From assembly GCF_900100605.1 (NCBI RefSeq), contig NZ_FNCN01000018.1, positions 61,400 to 125,399 on the forward strand: a DNA stretch of 64,000 bases, written 5' to 3'. A program made the translations under genes and the position numbers. Numbering within the stretch: the first letter of the stretch is position 1; every line of letters begins with the position of its first letter. Positions 41,219-50,029 of this stretch are shown here, piece after piece. The notes under the pieces were generated by a model. That model saw only the letters and a program-made list of their open reading frames with translations, had not been told where the DNA came from and ran no database searches. This DNA comes from Sinosporangium album. Lineage in GTDB: Bacteria > Actinomycetota > Actinomycetes > Streptosporangiales > Streptosporangiaceae.

Positions 41219-42316
41219 CGTGCTCACTCCTTTTTGTGCGGGGGGACCGCACGGAATAACGACATTGGACAGACTCCTGTGGTGGGAATTGACAGCGCGA
41301 ACGGGCACTGGCTGGGAACTCCGCCGCGAAATCGACGACAATCAATCGGAATTCGATCCGGCGCGTCAATAGGTCTGCGGCAGTGTTGTGCATCGTGCTC
41401 AAGTTTGTGTAGCACCGGCGATCCGGCGGCGCCATGGGCCGGTTCCGGAGGGCGGAGGCCGGGGTCCGGGGGCGCGGCGGGTGGCGCGTTCCCATGCCCG
41501 GAGAACGCGCCCGGAGAACGCGCCCGGAGAACGTGGGCGGCCCGGCCCCGAACAGGGTCCTCCGGGCGCTGCCGGCACGCGACCGCTGCCTCGCTGACGG
41601 GCTCCGGCGACGACTCAACGGCGAACCCGCACCCGCAGCACACTTTCAAGTGAAGATTTCCGACATCCCCATGGCGGATATGTGTATTAGCCCAAAGAGA
41701 GTCAAATCCGGACATGGAACGAGGGTTTCGGTAGGGCTTTCACCGGCAGCCGTCGCCGCCCTCCCACTCGCCGCCCGCGCGGCGGCCCGAATCTCCCCCC
41801 ATCCGCACCCCCTCGACACACGAAAGGTTGGATCCAGAGCACACAATGACGGCCGGGCTTGTCACAGCCGGCGACGTCGCGACGGCGAACGCCGCACATG
41901 CCCGAAGGCGGCCGCCGCGACCACGCCAGAGCCGCCACCGGCACGGGTGGCACATCAGCGCAGCGTAACGCGGCCTCTCGCCGGGCCACTCCCCCGGCGG
42001 CCCGCGGCCCAAGCCGGCACGCGGTTCAGCCGCATGCGTTCCACGCGGGTTCGGAACGGACCGGAGATGTGAATCCACCCGGACTGTTCCGGCGACCCAA
42101 CTCCGAACAATTACGCGCTGATTACCCCCTTGAGAGGACGGCAAAAGCGAATCAGGGTTATCAGCGTGAGCGTTTCATTCTGTCGAGCGACTCAATGCGC
42201 GACACCTCGGCCCACCGATGGAAGAAGAGCGTCTTATCCGCGAGCCCCGGACCGGAAATAAAGGATCTCTTTCCCCGAGCCCCCGACCCCCGCGGCCGCA
42301 CCGAAAGGCCAGGCTC
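41219..42316. other. 1.1-kb divergent intergenic region
   Basis: It lies between the chitinase and the LAL regulator. I find no credible gene: candidate frames are Arg/Pro-rich. It contains a 13-bp tandem repeat at 41497-41535 and a relatively AT-rich block from about 41640 to 41720 that may hold promoters or a short RNA. Confidence 0.5.
41497..41535. repeat. 13-bp tandem repeat, three copies
   Basis: CCCGGAGAACGCG occurs at 41497-41509 and 41510-41522, and CCCGGAGAACGTG at 41523-41535. Confidence 0.85.
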
Positions 42317-45079
42317 ATGGCGTTGCACGATTTCATGACCATTGTCGGCCGGACGCGCGAGCTGGAACGGCTGCACGCCCTGATGAAGCACGTGGAGACA
42401 GGAGCCCCCGGGACGGTCATGGTCGACGGACCCGGCGGCATGGGCAAGACCAGCCTCGTCCACCGGTTCCTCACCGAGCGCGGCGATCTGACCTCGCTGA
42501 GGGCCAGCGGCGATGAGGCGGAATCCGGCCTGTCGTTCGGGATGCTCGCCCAGTTGGCGGCGGCACGAGCCCCCTTCAGCCCCTGGGAGGGCAGCACCGA
42601 TCCGATCGTCGCCGGACTTGAACTGCTCGACCTGCTCGGCAGACTCCAGGAGGCGGGCCCGATCATCGTCGTGGTCGACGACGCCCAATGGGCGGACGCG
42701 CCGTCGCTGCAGGCTCTCACGTTCGCCCTACGGCGGCTCCGCGCCGACAGCGTGCTCACCATCGTCATCGCCCGCAGCCCCGCCATGCCGCGGATCCCGC
42801 CCGGCCTGAGGCGCCTGCTCACCGGCGACCAGACCGTACGGCTCACGCTCGCCGGACTCGGCGCCGCGGACCTGCGCGAGCTCGCCGGCGGCCTCGGCGT
42901 GCGCCTGCCCCTCAGGGCCGCCGAGCGGCTGCGCGAGCAGACCAACGGAAACCCGCTCCACGCCCGCGAACTGATCGGACAGGTTCCGCCGGAGGTGCTC
43001 ACCGATCTCAGCCGCCCCCTGCCGGTGCCGCGCACCTACTTCCACCTGGTGCTCGAACGGCTGAACGGCTGCAGCCGCCCGGCCCGCAACCTCGTCTACG
43101 CCGCCGGTGTGCTCGGCTTCACCTCCCCGCTCGACGCGGTCGGCAGGCTGAGCGGCATCGACGACCCCGTGCCGCCGTTCGACGAGGCCGTGCGGGCGCG
43201 GCTTCTCCTGGACCGCTCCACCGCGGCCGGGCTGACGGCGCTCTTTCCCCACCCCCTCACCCACGCAGCCGTTTACCAGAACCTCAGTGTCCTGAACCGC
43301 AGGGAGCTGCACCGGCGTGCCGCGGAGCTCGCCGACAGCGACCAGGAGCGCCTCAGACACAGGGTCCGGGCCTCGCACCACCCCGACGACGCGCTCGCCG
43401 CCGACCTCACCGCGTTCGCCCGCGGGGAGAGCGCCACCGGCAACTGGTCGAGCACGGCGGAACACCTGATCAACGCCGCACACATCAGTCCATCCCAGGA
43501 GGAACGCGCCCACCGTACGGCCGAGGCCATCGCCTCGCTCATATACGCCGGCCGTGTCGAGGACGCCGCCGAACTCGCCGCCGGGCTGCCGGCCACCTGC
43601 CCCGTGGACATCCGCTGCTTCGCGCTGGGGGCTCTGGCGCTCGCCGCCGGCAATCCCGCGGAGGCCGTACCGTTGCTCACCGAGGCGTGGGAACGGTGCG
43701 ACGCTGCCGCCCACCCCGTACGCGCGGTCAGGATCGCCGAATGCCTGTCGATCCTCTGCGGCATGGCCGGCAGCGGACCCGACGCGGTGCTGTGGGTCGA
43801 ACGCGCGACCTCCTCCGCGACCGGCGTCCCCCATCCGGACTTCCTCGGAGTGATCCACATGTGCGCCCTGGCAAGTCGCGGACGGTCGGATACGGCCTTG
43901 GCCCTGGCCCGCGACCTGCCGGCATCGGTGGCGGCGGCCGGCGGGGGGCTCGACCGGCTTCTCGGGCGCGCCGCCGTACGCATGTGGAACGACGACCTCG
44001 ACGGCGCGATCGAGGACGCCTCGCGGGCCCTTTCCAGGAGCGACAGGCACTCCGCGGCCTATCGGGTGTCGGCGCACGCCTTCCTCGGTGAGGCCGAGTT
44101 CCGCGCCGGGCGCTGGGACGACGCGGCGGCGCACACCCTGGCGGGGGTGTCGCTGGCCGAGGACACCGGCCAGGGCTGGATGGCCGAGATCCCCCGCGCG
44201 CTGGCCGCCCTGGTGCCCGCGGCGCGGGGACGGTTCGACGAGGCCGAACCGTATGTGGCGGCCGGCCGCGCCTCCCGCGCCTCGCCGTACTCTGGTCTGC
44301 CCTTCCTGAACTACGCACTGGCGTTCACCGCGACCGCGCGCGGCCTGGCCGAGGGGGTCGTGGCGGCCCTTGAGCCGGTGACGACGAGGAGGTTCCGCGA
44401 CTTCATCGACGAACCCGGCCTGCTTCCCTGGCAGGACCTCCTGGCCGACGCCTACACGCGGCTCGGACGGCACACCGAGGCACGCGCCGTCCTCGACCCG
44501 TTCGAGGAGCGCGCGGCGGACCGGGGGCGGCATTCCTCGCTGGCCCTCATTGGGCGGGCACGCGGCAACCTGCTGATGGCGCAGGGCGACTTCCGGGGCG
44601 CCGAATCCTCCTTCGAGGCGGCGCTGGTCCACGCCGCGCGGGTCGACCTCCCCTTCGACCGGGCGCGGCTGCACCTGGACTACGGAATCTTCCTGCGCCG
44701 GCGCAAGGCCCGCGGCGCGGCCCTGCGCCAGTTGGAGAGCGCGCACGCCGTCCTATGGCGTCTGCGCGCCGTGCCGTACCTCCGGCGCTGCGAGCGGGAG
44801 CTGACCGCCTGCGGACGGCCGGCGGCGGCGCCGGGCGAGGCTTCGGGGTGGAACCTGACGCCTCAGGAGCACGCGGTCGCGCGGCTGGCGTGCTCCGGTA
44901 TGACGAACCAGCAGATCGCCAAGGAGCTGGTGCTGAGCGTGAAGACCGTCGAGTTCCACCTCGGCAAGGTCTTCGGGAAACTGGGCGTGGCATCGCGGGC
45001 GGCGCTCTGCGCACGCCTCAGAGGCGACGACCGGGGTGACGGATCTGCGGACGGGGGGCCCGGGCCGGTCACCCGATGA
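42317..45079 (+). CDS. LAL-type LuxR-family transcriptional regulator
   Basis: The 920-residue protein begins FMTIVGRTRELERLHALMKH and has Walker A VMVDGPGGMGKTSLVHRF and Walker B PIIVVVDDAQWADAPSLQAL. A long TPR-like middle follows. The C-terminal LuxR HTH is LTPQEHAVARLACSGMTNQQ, then IAKELVLSVKTVEFHLGKVF. It is an ATP-driven STAND activator, as in pathway-specific regulators of secondary metabolism or carbon use. The ATG at 42317 is preceded by AAAGG; an upstream in-frame ATG exists but adds only basic residues. No biosynthetic cluster lies beside it, so its target is not clear. Its stop overlaps the convergent gene by 11 nt. Confidence 0.93.
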   Translation: MALHDFMTIVGRTRELERLHALMKHVETGAPGTVMVDGPGGMGKTSLVHRFLTERGDLTSLRASGDEAESGLSFGMLAQLAAARAPFSPWEGSTDPIVAGLELLDLLGRLQEAGPIIVVVDDAQWADAPSLQALTFALRRLRADSVLTIVIARSPAMPRIPPGLRRLLTGDQTVRLTLAGLGAADLRELAGGLGVRLPLRAAERLREQTNGNPLHARELIGQVPPEVLTDLSRPLPVPRTYFHLVLERLNGCSRPARNLVYAAGVLGFTSPLDAVGRLSGIDDPVPPFDEAVRARLLLDRSTAAGLTALFPHPLTHAAVYQNLSVLNRRELHRRAAELADSDQERLRHRVRASHHPDDALAADLTAFARGESATGNWSSTAEHLINAAHISPSQEERAHRTAEAIASLIYAGRVEDAAELAAGLPATCPVDIRCFALGALALAAGNPAEAVPLLTEAWERCDAAAHPVRAVRIAECLSILCGMAGSGPDAVLWVERATSSATGVPHPDFLGVIHMCALASRGRSDTALALARDLPASVAAAGGGLDRLLGRAAVRMWNDDLDGAIEDASRALSRSDRHSAAYRVSAHAFLGEAEFRAGRWDDAAAHTLAGVSLAEDTGQGWMAEIPRALAALVPAARGRFDEAEPYVAAGRASRASPYSGLPFLNYALAFTATARGLAEGVVAALEPVTTRRFRDFIDEPGLLPWQDLLADAYTRLGRHTEARAVLDPFEERAADRGRHSSLALIGRARGNLLMAQGDFRGAESSFEAALVHAARVDLPFDRARLHLDYGIFLRRRKARGAALRQLESAHAVLWRLRAVPYLRRCERELTACGRPAAAPGEASGWNLTPQEHAVARLACSGMTNQQIAKELVLSVKTVEFHLGKVFGKLGVASRAALCARLRGDDRGDGSADGGPGPVTR

Positions 45080-45491
45080 GTGTGATGCCGCCAAGGGTGA
45101 AGAACCCACCGAGTCTGGCCGTGTTGCCCACACCGTCGAGGTACGTCACCAGGGCCTTGACGTTGTAGCTGTCGCCGGTCAGCGTCCCCCCGGGGAGGAC
45201 CACCAGGGCATCGTAGTCCTCTTGCCCTGGGATCAGGGGGATGTCGGTGCCGTTCTGCGTGTGACCCACTACCCCTCCGACCCCGTCGAAATGCACCCTG
45301 GGCTGCCAGGTTCCGGTCAGCAGCGGCACCAGCTTTCCGGTGATCTTCCACTCGATCTCCACCTTGATGTCGATGGTGGGATCGAGGATGGTGCCGGGAT
45401 CGGCTCCGTCGTTGTCGACGATCCTCGCGGTGATCGTGCCCGCGAGGTTGACGGAGGTCAGGCCGGTGAGCACCGTGAATCCGTGCGGCAT
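45069..45491 (-). CDS. Beta-rich protein of unknown function
   Basis: This 140-residue protein has alternating strand-like segments such as DIKVEIEWKITGKLVPLLTG and VVLPGGTLTGDSYNVKALVT, and no signal peptide, membrane helix or cysteines. It looks like a single beta-sandwich or a small structural domain. GGAG lies 6 nt before the ATG at 45491. It is convergent with, and overlaps by 11 nt, the LAL regulator gene. I do not recognise a family and give no function. Confidence 0.7.
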   Translation of the reverse strand: MPHGFTVLTGLTSVNLAGTITARIVDNDGADPGTILDPTIDIKVEIEWKITGKLVPLLTGTWQPRVHFDGVGGVVGHTQNGTDIPLIPGQEDYDALVVLPGGTLTGDSYNVKALVTYLDGVGNTARLGGFFTLGGITLIG

Positions 45492-45630
45492 CGTGATTCT
45501 CCTTGTCGGCAGGGACTTCCCTGGACTGCTCCGCCAGGTTAAGAAGATCCGCCCCCGCCCGGCATCGGGGAGCGGTTAGGGGTTTGCCCTACCCGCCGCC
45601 GCGGCCGTATAGGGGTGCCGGCACGAAGCG

Positions 45631-45694
45631 GCGGCACAGCGGCACGGCGGCACAGCGGCACGGCGGCACGGCGGCACGGCGGCACGGCGGCAGG
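45631..45694. repeat. Octamer minisatellite GCGGCAC[AG] x8
   Basis: Eight head-to-tail 8-bp units occur; the last ends AGG. They sit 34 bp upstream of the methyltransferase start, just before its TAGCGT -10-like element, so copy number could affect promoter spacing. Confidence 0.9.
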
Positions 45695-45727
45695 GTCCGC
45701 TCCCGGGCCCTGCTAGCGTTTTTTCGC

Positions 45728-46324
45728 GTGGCGCACTACTTCGAGGACAGCCCCGCCGCGGCCAGCAGGCCGGGGTCGGTGACGCTCGTCCTCCCCGACC
45801 TTCACCTGAAGTTGGAGACCGACCGCGGGGTCTTCTCCCCCGACCGGATCGACCCTGGCACGCGTGTGCTCCTGGAGGGGGTGCCGGCGCCGCCCTCAGG
45901 CGGCGATCTGCTGGACCTCGGCTGCGGCTACGGGCCGATCGCGCTCACGATGGCGTCGCGTGCGCCGTCGGCGACGGTGTGGGCGGTGGACGTGAACCGG
46001 CGGTCGCTGGAGCTGTGCGCGCGCAACGCCGCGAGCGCCCGCCTTGACAAAGTAAGGTCGGTGCATGTCGACGAGGTCCCGCCCGAGGTGCGGTTCGCGG
46101 CCATCTGGTCCAATCCGGCGATCCGCATCGGCAAGCCCGCCCTGCACGCCATGCTCACCCGCTGGCTGACCCGGCTCACGCCCGGCGGCGCCGCCTACCT
46201 GGTGGTCCAGCGCCACCTCGGGGCCGACTCCCTCCAGCGCTGGCTGGTGGACGAGGGCTTCCCCGCGACCCGCCACGCGTCCCGATCGGCCTACCGAATC
46301 CTGAAGGTGGAATCCCCCCTATGA
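45728..46324 (+). CDS. RsmC/RlmG-like class I methyltransferase
   Basis: This 198-residue MTS-domain protein opens VAHYFEDSP and has TLVLPDLHLKLETDRGVFSP, then motif I DLLDLGCGYGPIALTMASRA, VWAVDVNRRSLELC, and the catalytic-loop AAIWSNPAIRIGKPALHAML. The N-P-[AP]-[FI] motif and the text around it are those of rRNA guanine-N2 methylases (RsmC type). It starts at GTG 45728, right behind TAGCGT, and is probably leaderless. The next gene, a SpoU RNA methylase, begins within its stop codon, so two RNA methylases form one operon. Confidence 0.9.
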   Translation: MAHYFEDSPAAASRPGSVTLVLPDLHLKLETDRGVFSPDRIDPGTRVLLEGVPAPPSGGDLLDLGCGYGPIALTMASRAPSATVWAVDVNRRSLELCARNAASARLDKVRSVHVDEVPPEVRFAAIWSNPAIRIGKPALHAMLTRWLTRLTPGGAAYLVVQRHLGADSLQRWLVDEGFPATRHASRSAYRILKVESPL

Positions 46325-46857
46325 CCGCACGCAGGCAGATGCGGCCCACCGACGTCAAGCGGCTCAACCGCAGTTGGCGCAGAAGCACCGAGCAGCGGCT
46401 CGCCCTCATCGTGGAGTCGGTCACCGGTCCGTTCAACATCGGTTCGATCTTCCGTACGGCTGCCGCCCTCGGCGTGGAGCACGTGTGGCTGGCCGGCAAC
46501 GCGACCCCGCCGACCAACCCCAAGGCGCAGAAGACCGCGCTCGGAACCGACCGCTACGTGCCGTGGAGCGAGCCCGTGCCCGCCTCCGAGGCCGTACGGA
46601 CCGCCAAGGAGGCGGGCTTCTCGGTGGTCGCGGTGGAGCTGACGGGCGACGCGGTGCCGCTGCACGAGTCGCCGCTCGGGGGTGACGTCTGCCTGGCGGT
46701 CGGCGGCGAGGACCACGGCTGCTCCCCCGCTCTCCTGGAGGCGGCCGACGCGGTGAGCTACATCCCGCAGATCGGGCGGGTCGGTTCGTTCAACGTGGCG
46801 GTGGCCGCCGCCATCGCCCTGGCCGACGCCCGCCGCCAGGGGTGGTCGGCTTCGTGA
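46321..46857 (+). CDS. SpoU/TrmH-family RNA 2'-O-methyltransferase
   Basis: The product is 178 residues. Motif 1 is LALIVESVTGPFNIGSIFRT with the conserved N and R. Motif 2 is VCLAVGGEDHGCSPALLEAA, and motif 3 is YIPQIGRVGSFNVAVAAAIA with the SxN SAM-knot residues. It resembles TrmH, which methylates G18 of tRNA, though the short N-terminal arm leaves the RNA target open. ATG 46321 overlaps the upstream stop (ATGA). Confidence 0.94.
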   Translation: MTARRQMRPTDVKRLNRSWRRSTEQRLALIVESVTGPFNIGSIFRTAAALGVEHVWLAGNATPPTNPKAQKTALGTDRYVPWSEPVPASEAVRTAKEAGFSVVAVELTGDAVPLHESPLGGDVCLAVGGEDHGCSPALLEAADAVSYIPQIGRVGSFNVAVAAAIALADARRQGWSAS

Positions 46858-46914
46858 CCGAACCTTCAGCGTCCCGCGATGACGAGGCGGGCCCACAGGG
46901 GGGATACTGCGCAG

Positions 46915-47712
46915 GTGCGTAACCGCTACGCCTTCCTCGACCATCCGGGGCCGCTCGCCTTCGCCCATCGCGGCGGGGCGGCCGAAGGCAGGGAGAACAC
47001 CATGGCCGCCTTCCAGCGGGCGGCCGACCTCGGCTACACCTACCTGGAGACCGACGCCCACGCCACGGCCGACGGCATCGTGCTCGCCTTCCACGACCAC
47101 ACGCTGGAGCGGGTGACCGACAGCGCGGGCCGGGTCGCCGAACTCCCCTACCGCGAGGTGAAGCGGGCGCGGGTCGGCGGCGTCGACGAGATCCCGCTGC
47201 TTGAGGACCTGCTCGGCGCCTGGCCCGGCACGAAGGTCAACATCGACGTGAAGGACGCGCCCGCCATCGGCCCGCTGGCCGAGGTGGTCAGGCGCACCAA
47301 CGCCTACGACCGGATCTGCCTCACCTCGTTCTCCGAGACGCGCCTCGCGGCGGCGCGGGCCGCGATGGGCCGCCCCGTCTGCTCGTCGCTCGGCCCGCGC
47401 GGTGTGGCCGCGCTGCGGGTCGCCTCGGCCACGGAGGGATACGGCCGGGCGCTCGCGCGGCTGGCCCGCTCCGGGGTGCCGTGCGCGCAGGTGCCGTACG
47501 GCTTCCGCGGGCTGCGCGTGGCCACCCGCTCCCTGATCCGCACCGCGCACGCCCTGGGCATGCAGGTGCACGTGTGGACGGTCGACCGGCCCTCGACCAT
47601 GGAATACCTCCTGGACATCGGAGCCGACGGCATCATGACCGACAACATCTCCGGACTGCGCGCGGTCCTGTCGGCGCGCGGGCAGTGGCACCCCCGCCGG
47701 ATCCCCGTCTGA
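46915..47712 (+). CDS. Glycerophosphodiester phosphodiesterase
   Basis: This 265-residue GDPD has PLAFAHRGGAAEGRENTMAA with the catalytic His-Arg and Glu-Asn. YLETDAHATADGIVLAFHDH carries the E-x-D metal pair and the second catalytic His, and VNIDVKDAPAIGPLAEVVRR the third acidic site. VHVWTVDRPSTMEYLLDIGA is the barrel end. It hydrolyses glycerophosphodiesters to glycerol-3-phosphate and an alcohol. There is no signal peptide, so it is cytosolic. GTG 46915 follows a -10-like ATACTG closely and may be leaderless. Confidence 0.95.
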   Translation: MRNRYAFLDHPGPLAFAHRGGAAEGRENTMAAFQRAADLGYTYLETDAHATADGIVLAFHDHTLERVTDSAGRVAELPYREVKRARVGGVDEIPLLEDLLGAWPGTKVNIDVKDAPAIGPLAEVVRRTNAYDRICLTSFSETRLAAARAAMGRPVCSSLGPRGVAALRVASATEGYGRALARLARSGVPCAQVPYGFRGLRVATRSLIRTAHALGMQVHVWTVDRPSTMEYLLDIGADGIMTDNISGLRAVLSARGQWHPRRIPV

Positions 47713-47811
47713 GGTGCCCGGCGCTCCGACGTCCGCCCCCAGTCCTGCCCGTCCCGACCCGGCCCGTCCCGATCCGGCCCATCCCCCCGCGAGGACTTCA
47801 GGAGTCCGTCT

Positions 47812-49176
47812 ATGACCATCAAGGCCGTCGAGGACGGCTCCTCCGCGTCCCGCCTGCGCGAACAGCGCGGCTGGTACTGGTACGACTTCGCCAACTCGGC
47901 CTTCCCCACCACCGTCATGACGGTGTTCCTCGGGCCCTACCTCACCGATATCGCCGAGACCGCCGCCGCGGGGGCTCCCTACGTGGACGTTCTCGGCTTC
48001 GACGTCCGCCCTGAGGCCTACTACCCGTTCGTGCTCGGCGTGTCGGCGATCTTCCAGATCCTGTTCATGCTGATCGCCGGCGCGCTCGCCGACCACACCG
48101 GCCGCAAGCGCGAGCTGCTCGGTTTCTTCGCCTTCCTCGGCGCCGCCGCCACCGTGTGCATGTGGTTCATCTCCGACGGCCGCTACCTGCTGGGCGGCGT
48201 CCTCTACCTGATCGGCAACGTCTGCTTCGCCGCCGCCATGGTCGTCTACAACTCGTTCCTGCCGGAGATCTCCACTTCCGACGAGCGGGACAAGGTGTCC
48301 TCCCGGGGGTGGGGGTTCGGCTATCTCGGCGGCGGCACGCTGCTCGTCGTCAACCTGGCGCTGTTCACGCAGGCCGACGCGCTCGGCATCGGCGAGGGCG
48401 TCGCCGTACGGCTGGCGCTGGCCTCGGCCGGGCTCTGGTGGGGGGCCTTCACGGTCATCCCCATGATGCGGCTGCGCAACCGGCCTCCGAAGGCCGCCGA
48501 CGCGGCCCCCGGCGAACCCGCCGGGCGGGCGTTCACCGGGTCGCTCCGGCAGCTCGCGCGGACGGCGGCCGGTCTCCGGCACTACCCGCTGACGCTGTTC
48601 TTCCTGCTCGCCTACCTCGTGTACAACGACGGCGTGCAGACCGTGATCTCGTTCTCGGCGACCTACGCCGACCAGACGCTGGGGCTGAGCACCAACGTGC
48701 AGATCAGCGCGATCCTGCTGGTGCAGTTCGCGGCGTTCGGCGGGGCGCTGCTGCTCGGCCGCCTGGCGGCCCGCTACGGCGCCAAGCGGGTGGTGCTGGT
48801 CAGCCTTGTGGCCTGGACGGGCGTGGTGACGGTCGCCTACTTCCTCCAGCAGGGCTCGGCCTGGCAGTTCTACGCGCTGGGGTTCGCCATCGCGGTGGTC
48901 ATGGGCGGCACGCAGTCACTGTCGCGCTCGATGTTCTCGCTGGTGATCCCGAGGGGGCGCGAGGCGGAGTATTTCAGCCTGTATGAGATCAGCGACAAGG
49001 GCGCCACGGTCATCGGCTCGTTCGTGCTCGCCACCGCCGTGCAGGTCACCGGGAGCCAGCGCGCGGGGATCATCTCACTGATCGTTTTCTTCGCCGTCGG
49101 CTTCGTGCTGCTGTGGCTCGTGAACCTGCCCAAGGCCATCAGAGCCGCCGGAAACGAGGTGCCCGAACGGATCTGA
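47812..49176 (+). CDS. UMF1/Atg22-type MFS transporter
   Basis: The 454-residue protein has 12 helices. The family signature YWYDFANSAFPTTVMTVFLG opens it, and the MFS A-motif variant IAGALADHTGRKRELLGFFA follows. The second half holds LAYLVYNDGVQTVISFSATY and VVMGGTQSLSRSMFSLVIPR. These are Atg22-like permeases, in bacteria of unknown substrate and often next to lipid or nucleotide salvage genes. The ATG at 47812 is preceded by AGGAG. It lies 100 bp after the GDPD gene on the same strand and may be co-transcribed with it. Confidence 0.93.
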   Translation: MTIKAVEDGSSASRLREQRGWYWYDFANSAFPTTVMTVFLGPYLTDIAETAAAGAPYVDVLGFDVRPEAYYPFVLGVSAIFQILFMLIAGALADHTGRKRELLGFFAFLGAAATVCMWFISDGRYLLGGVLYLIGNVCFAAAMVVYNSFLPEISTSDERDKVSSRGWGFGYLGGGTLLVVNLALFTQADALGIGEGVAVRLALASAGLWWGAFTVIPMMRLRNRPPKAADAAPGEPAGRAFTGSLRQLARTAAGLRHYPLTLFFLLAYLVYNDGVQTVISFSATYADQTLGLSTNVQISAILLVQFAAFGGALLLGRLAARYGAKRVVLVSLVAWTGVVTVAYFLQQGSAWQFYALGFAIAVVMGGTQSLSRSMFSLVIPRGREAEYFSLYEISDKGATVIGSFVLATAVQVTGSQRAGIISLIVFFAVGFVLLWLVNLPKAIRAAGNEVPERI

Positions 49177-49300
49177 CCCAGCACGCACCCGAAAGCGCGA
49201 TTGGATCACGTCCAGGATGGGAATCCAACCACGGTATCAAGCGTTGTACGCCGTGGGAGACAGACCCCTCATAACGGGGCCCTGTAGGAGGCATTGAAAC

Positions 49301-49645
49301 ATGGGCGAGCGTGCACTTCGCGGCACCCGACTCGGGGCGACCAGCTACGAGAACGACCGTAACACGGATCTGGCCCCGCGCCAGGAGGTGGCCTACACCT
49401 GCCCGAAGGGTCACGACTTCGACGTGCCGCTTGCCGCCGAGGCCGAGATCCCCGCGACGTGGGAGTGCCGCAGCTGCGGCGCGACTGCGGTCAGGGTGGA
49501 TGGCGAGCTGCCTGAGCAGAAGAAGGTGAAACCGCCGAGGACGCACTGGGACATGCTCTTGGAGCGGCGCACTATCGAGGACCTTGAGGAGGTCCTCAAC
49601 GAGCGTTTGGCGATTCTTCGGGCTCAGCGCCGCAAGAGCGCTTGA
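49301..49645 (+). CDS. rbpA: RNA polymerase-binding protein RbpA
   Basis: This 114-residue protein is the actinobacterial RNA polymerase- and sigma-binding activator. The order is as expected. The N-terminal tail is GERALRGTRLGATSYENDRN. The zinc-ribbon-like core is VAYTCPKGHDFDVPLAAEAE with WECRSCGA; the usual first Cys is partly replaced by His. The basic linker is PEQKKVKPPRTHWDMLLERR. The C-terminal sigma-interacting helix is EDLEEVLNERLAILRAQR. It stabilises open complexes formed by the principal sigma factor. AGGAGG lies 10 nt upstream and a good terminator follows at 49698. Some rifampicin effect is reported for the family. Confidence 0.97.
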   Translation: MGERALRGTRLGATSYENDRNTDLAPRQEVAYTCPKGHDFDVPLAAEAEIPATWECRSCGATAVRVDGELPEQKKVKPPRTHWDMLLERRTIEDLEEVLNERLAILRAQRRKSA

Positions 49646-49697
49646 CCCACGGGGCGCGACCGGACGCGGCAGGCATAACCGGATAGGAAGACAGAGG

Positions 49698-49729
49698 AGC
49701 CCCCGGCGCGGAGCAGCGAGCCGGGGGCT
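49698..49729 (+). terminator. Intrinsic terminator of rbpA
   Basis: AGCCCCCGGC (49698-49707) pairs with GCCGGGGGCT (49720-49729), followed by TTTGT. Confidence 0.93.
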
Positions 49730-49828
49730 TTGTCATACTCTGACACCCAACGCAGGAGAGCCCGGCACAGCCGAGTTCACCCACAGGACAATCTTCCCCG
49801 GCCCTCCCCCGGCGTAGGAGAACAGCAG

Positions 49829-49984
49829 ATGAACATTTGTTTACCGAAAGCTGTCCATTGGGTGAACAAATATGCCCGGCTGTGCGGGGCGTCTCCGCCC
49901 CGACCGGGCACCCTCTTCCGCTCCCCCAGGTCGCCGGGGTCCCGCCGCCCGATCGCTGCGCCCCGGTCACGGAGCGTTAGGTGA
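49829..49984 (+). CDS. Possible 51-residue peptide within a structured transcript
   Basis: AGGAGA lies 9 nt before the ATG at 49829, and the frame reads MNICLPKAVHWVNKYARLCG then a Pro/Arg tail. The first codons coincide with an 11-bp stem (49835-49845 with 49861-49871) and a second strong hairpin follows (49874-49909). The segment is markedly AT-richer than its flanks. It may be a small RNA or attenuator rather than a protein gene; I favour neither strongly. Confidence 0.35.
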   Translation: MNICLPKAVHWVNKYARLCGASPPRPGTLFRSPRSPGSRRPIAAPRSRSVR

Positions 49985-49997
49985 ACGGGAGGTGAAC

Positions 49998-50029
49998 AAA
50001 ACCCCTCCGGCCCTCCGCTAGGAGGGTTT
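49998..50029 (-). terminator. Terminator overlapping the fxsA stop
   Basis: AAACCCCTCC near 49999-50008 pairs with GGAGGGTTT (50021-50029) with a one-base bulge. The stem includes the fxsA stop codon and, read leftward, is followed by TTGTTCACC. Confidence 0.6.

Noticed and set aside
41219..41420. A DasR-type operator upstream of the chitinase gene
   Set aside because: ACTCCTGTGGTGG-like text is present but no TGGTCTAGACCA dyad could be aligned.
46291..48582. 763-codon leftward open frame
   Set aside because: Shadow of three recognised genes (SpoU methylase, GDPD, MFS).
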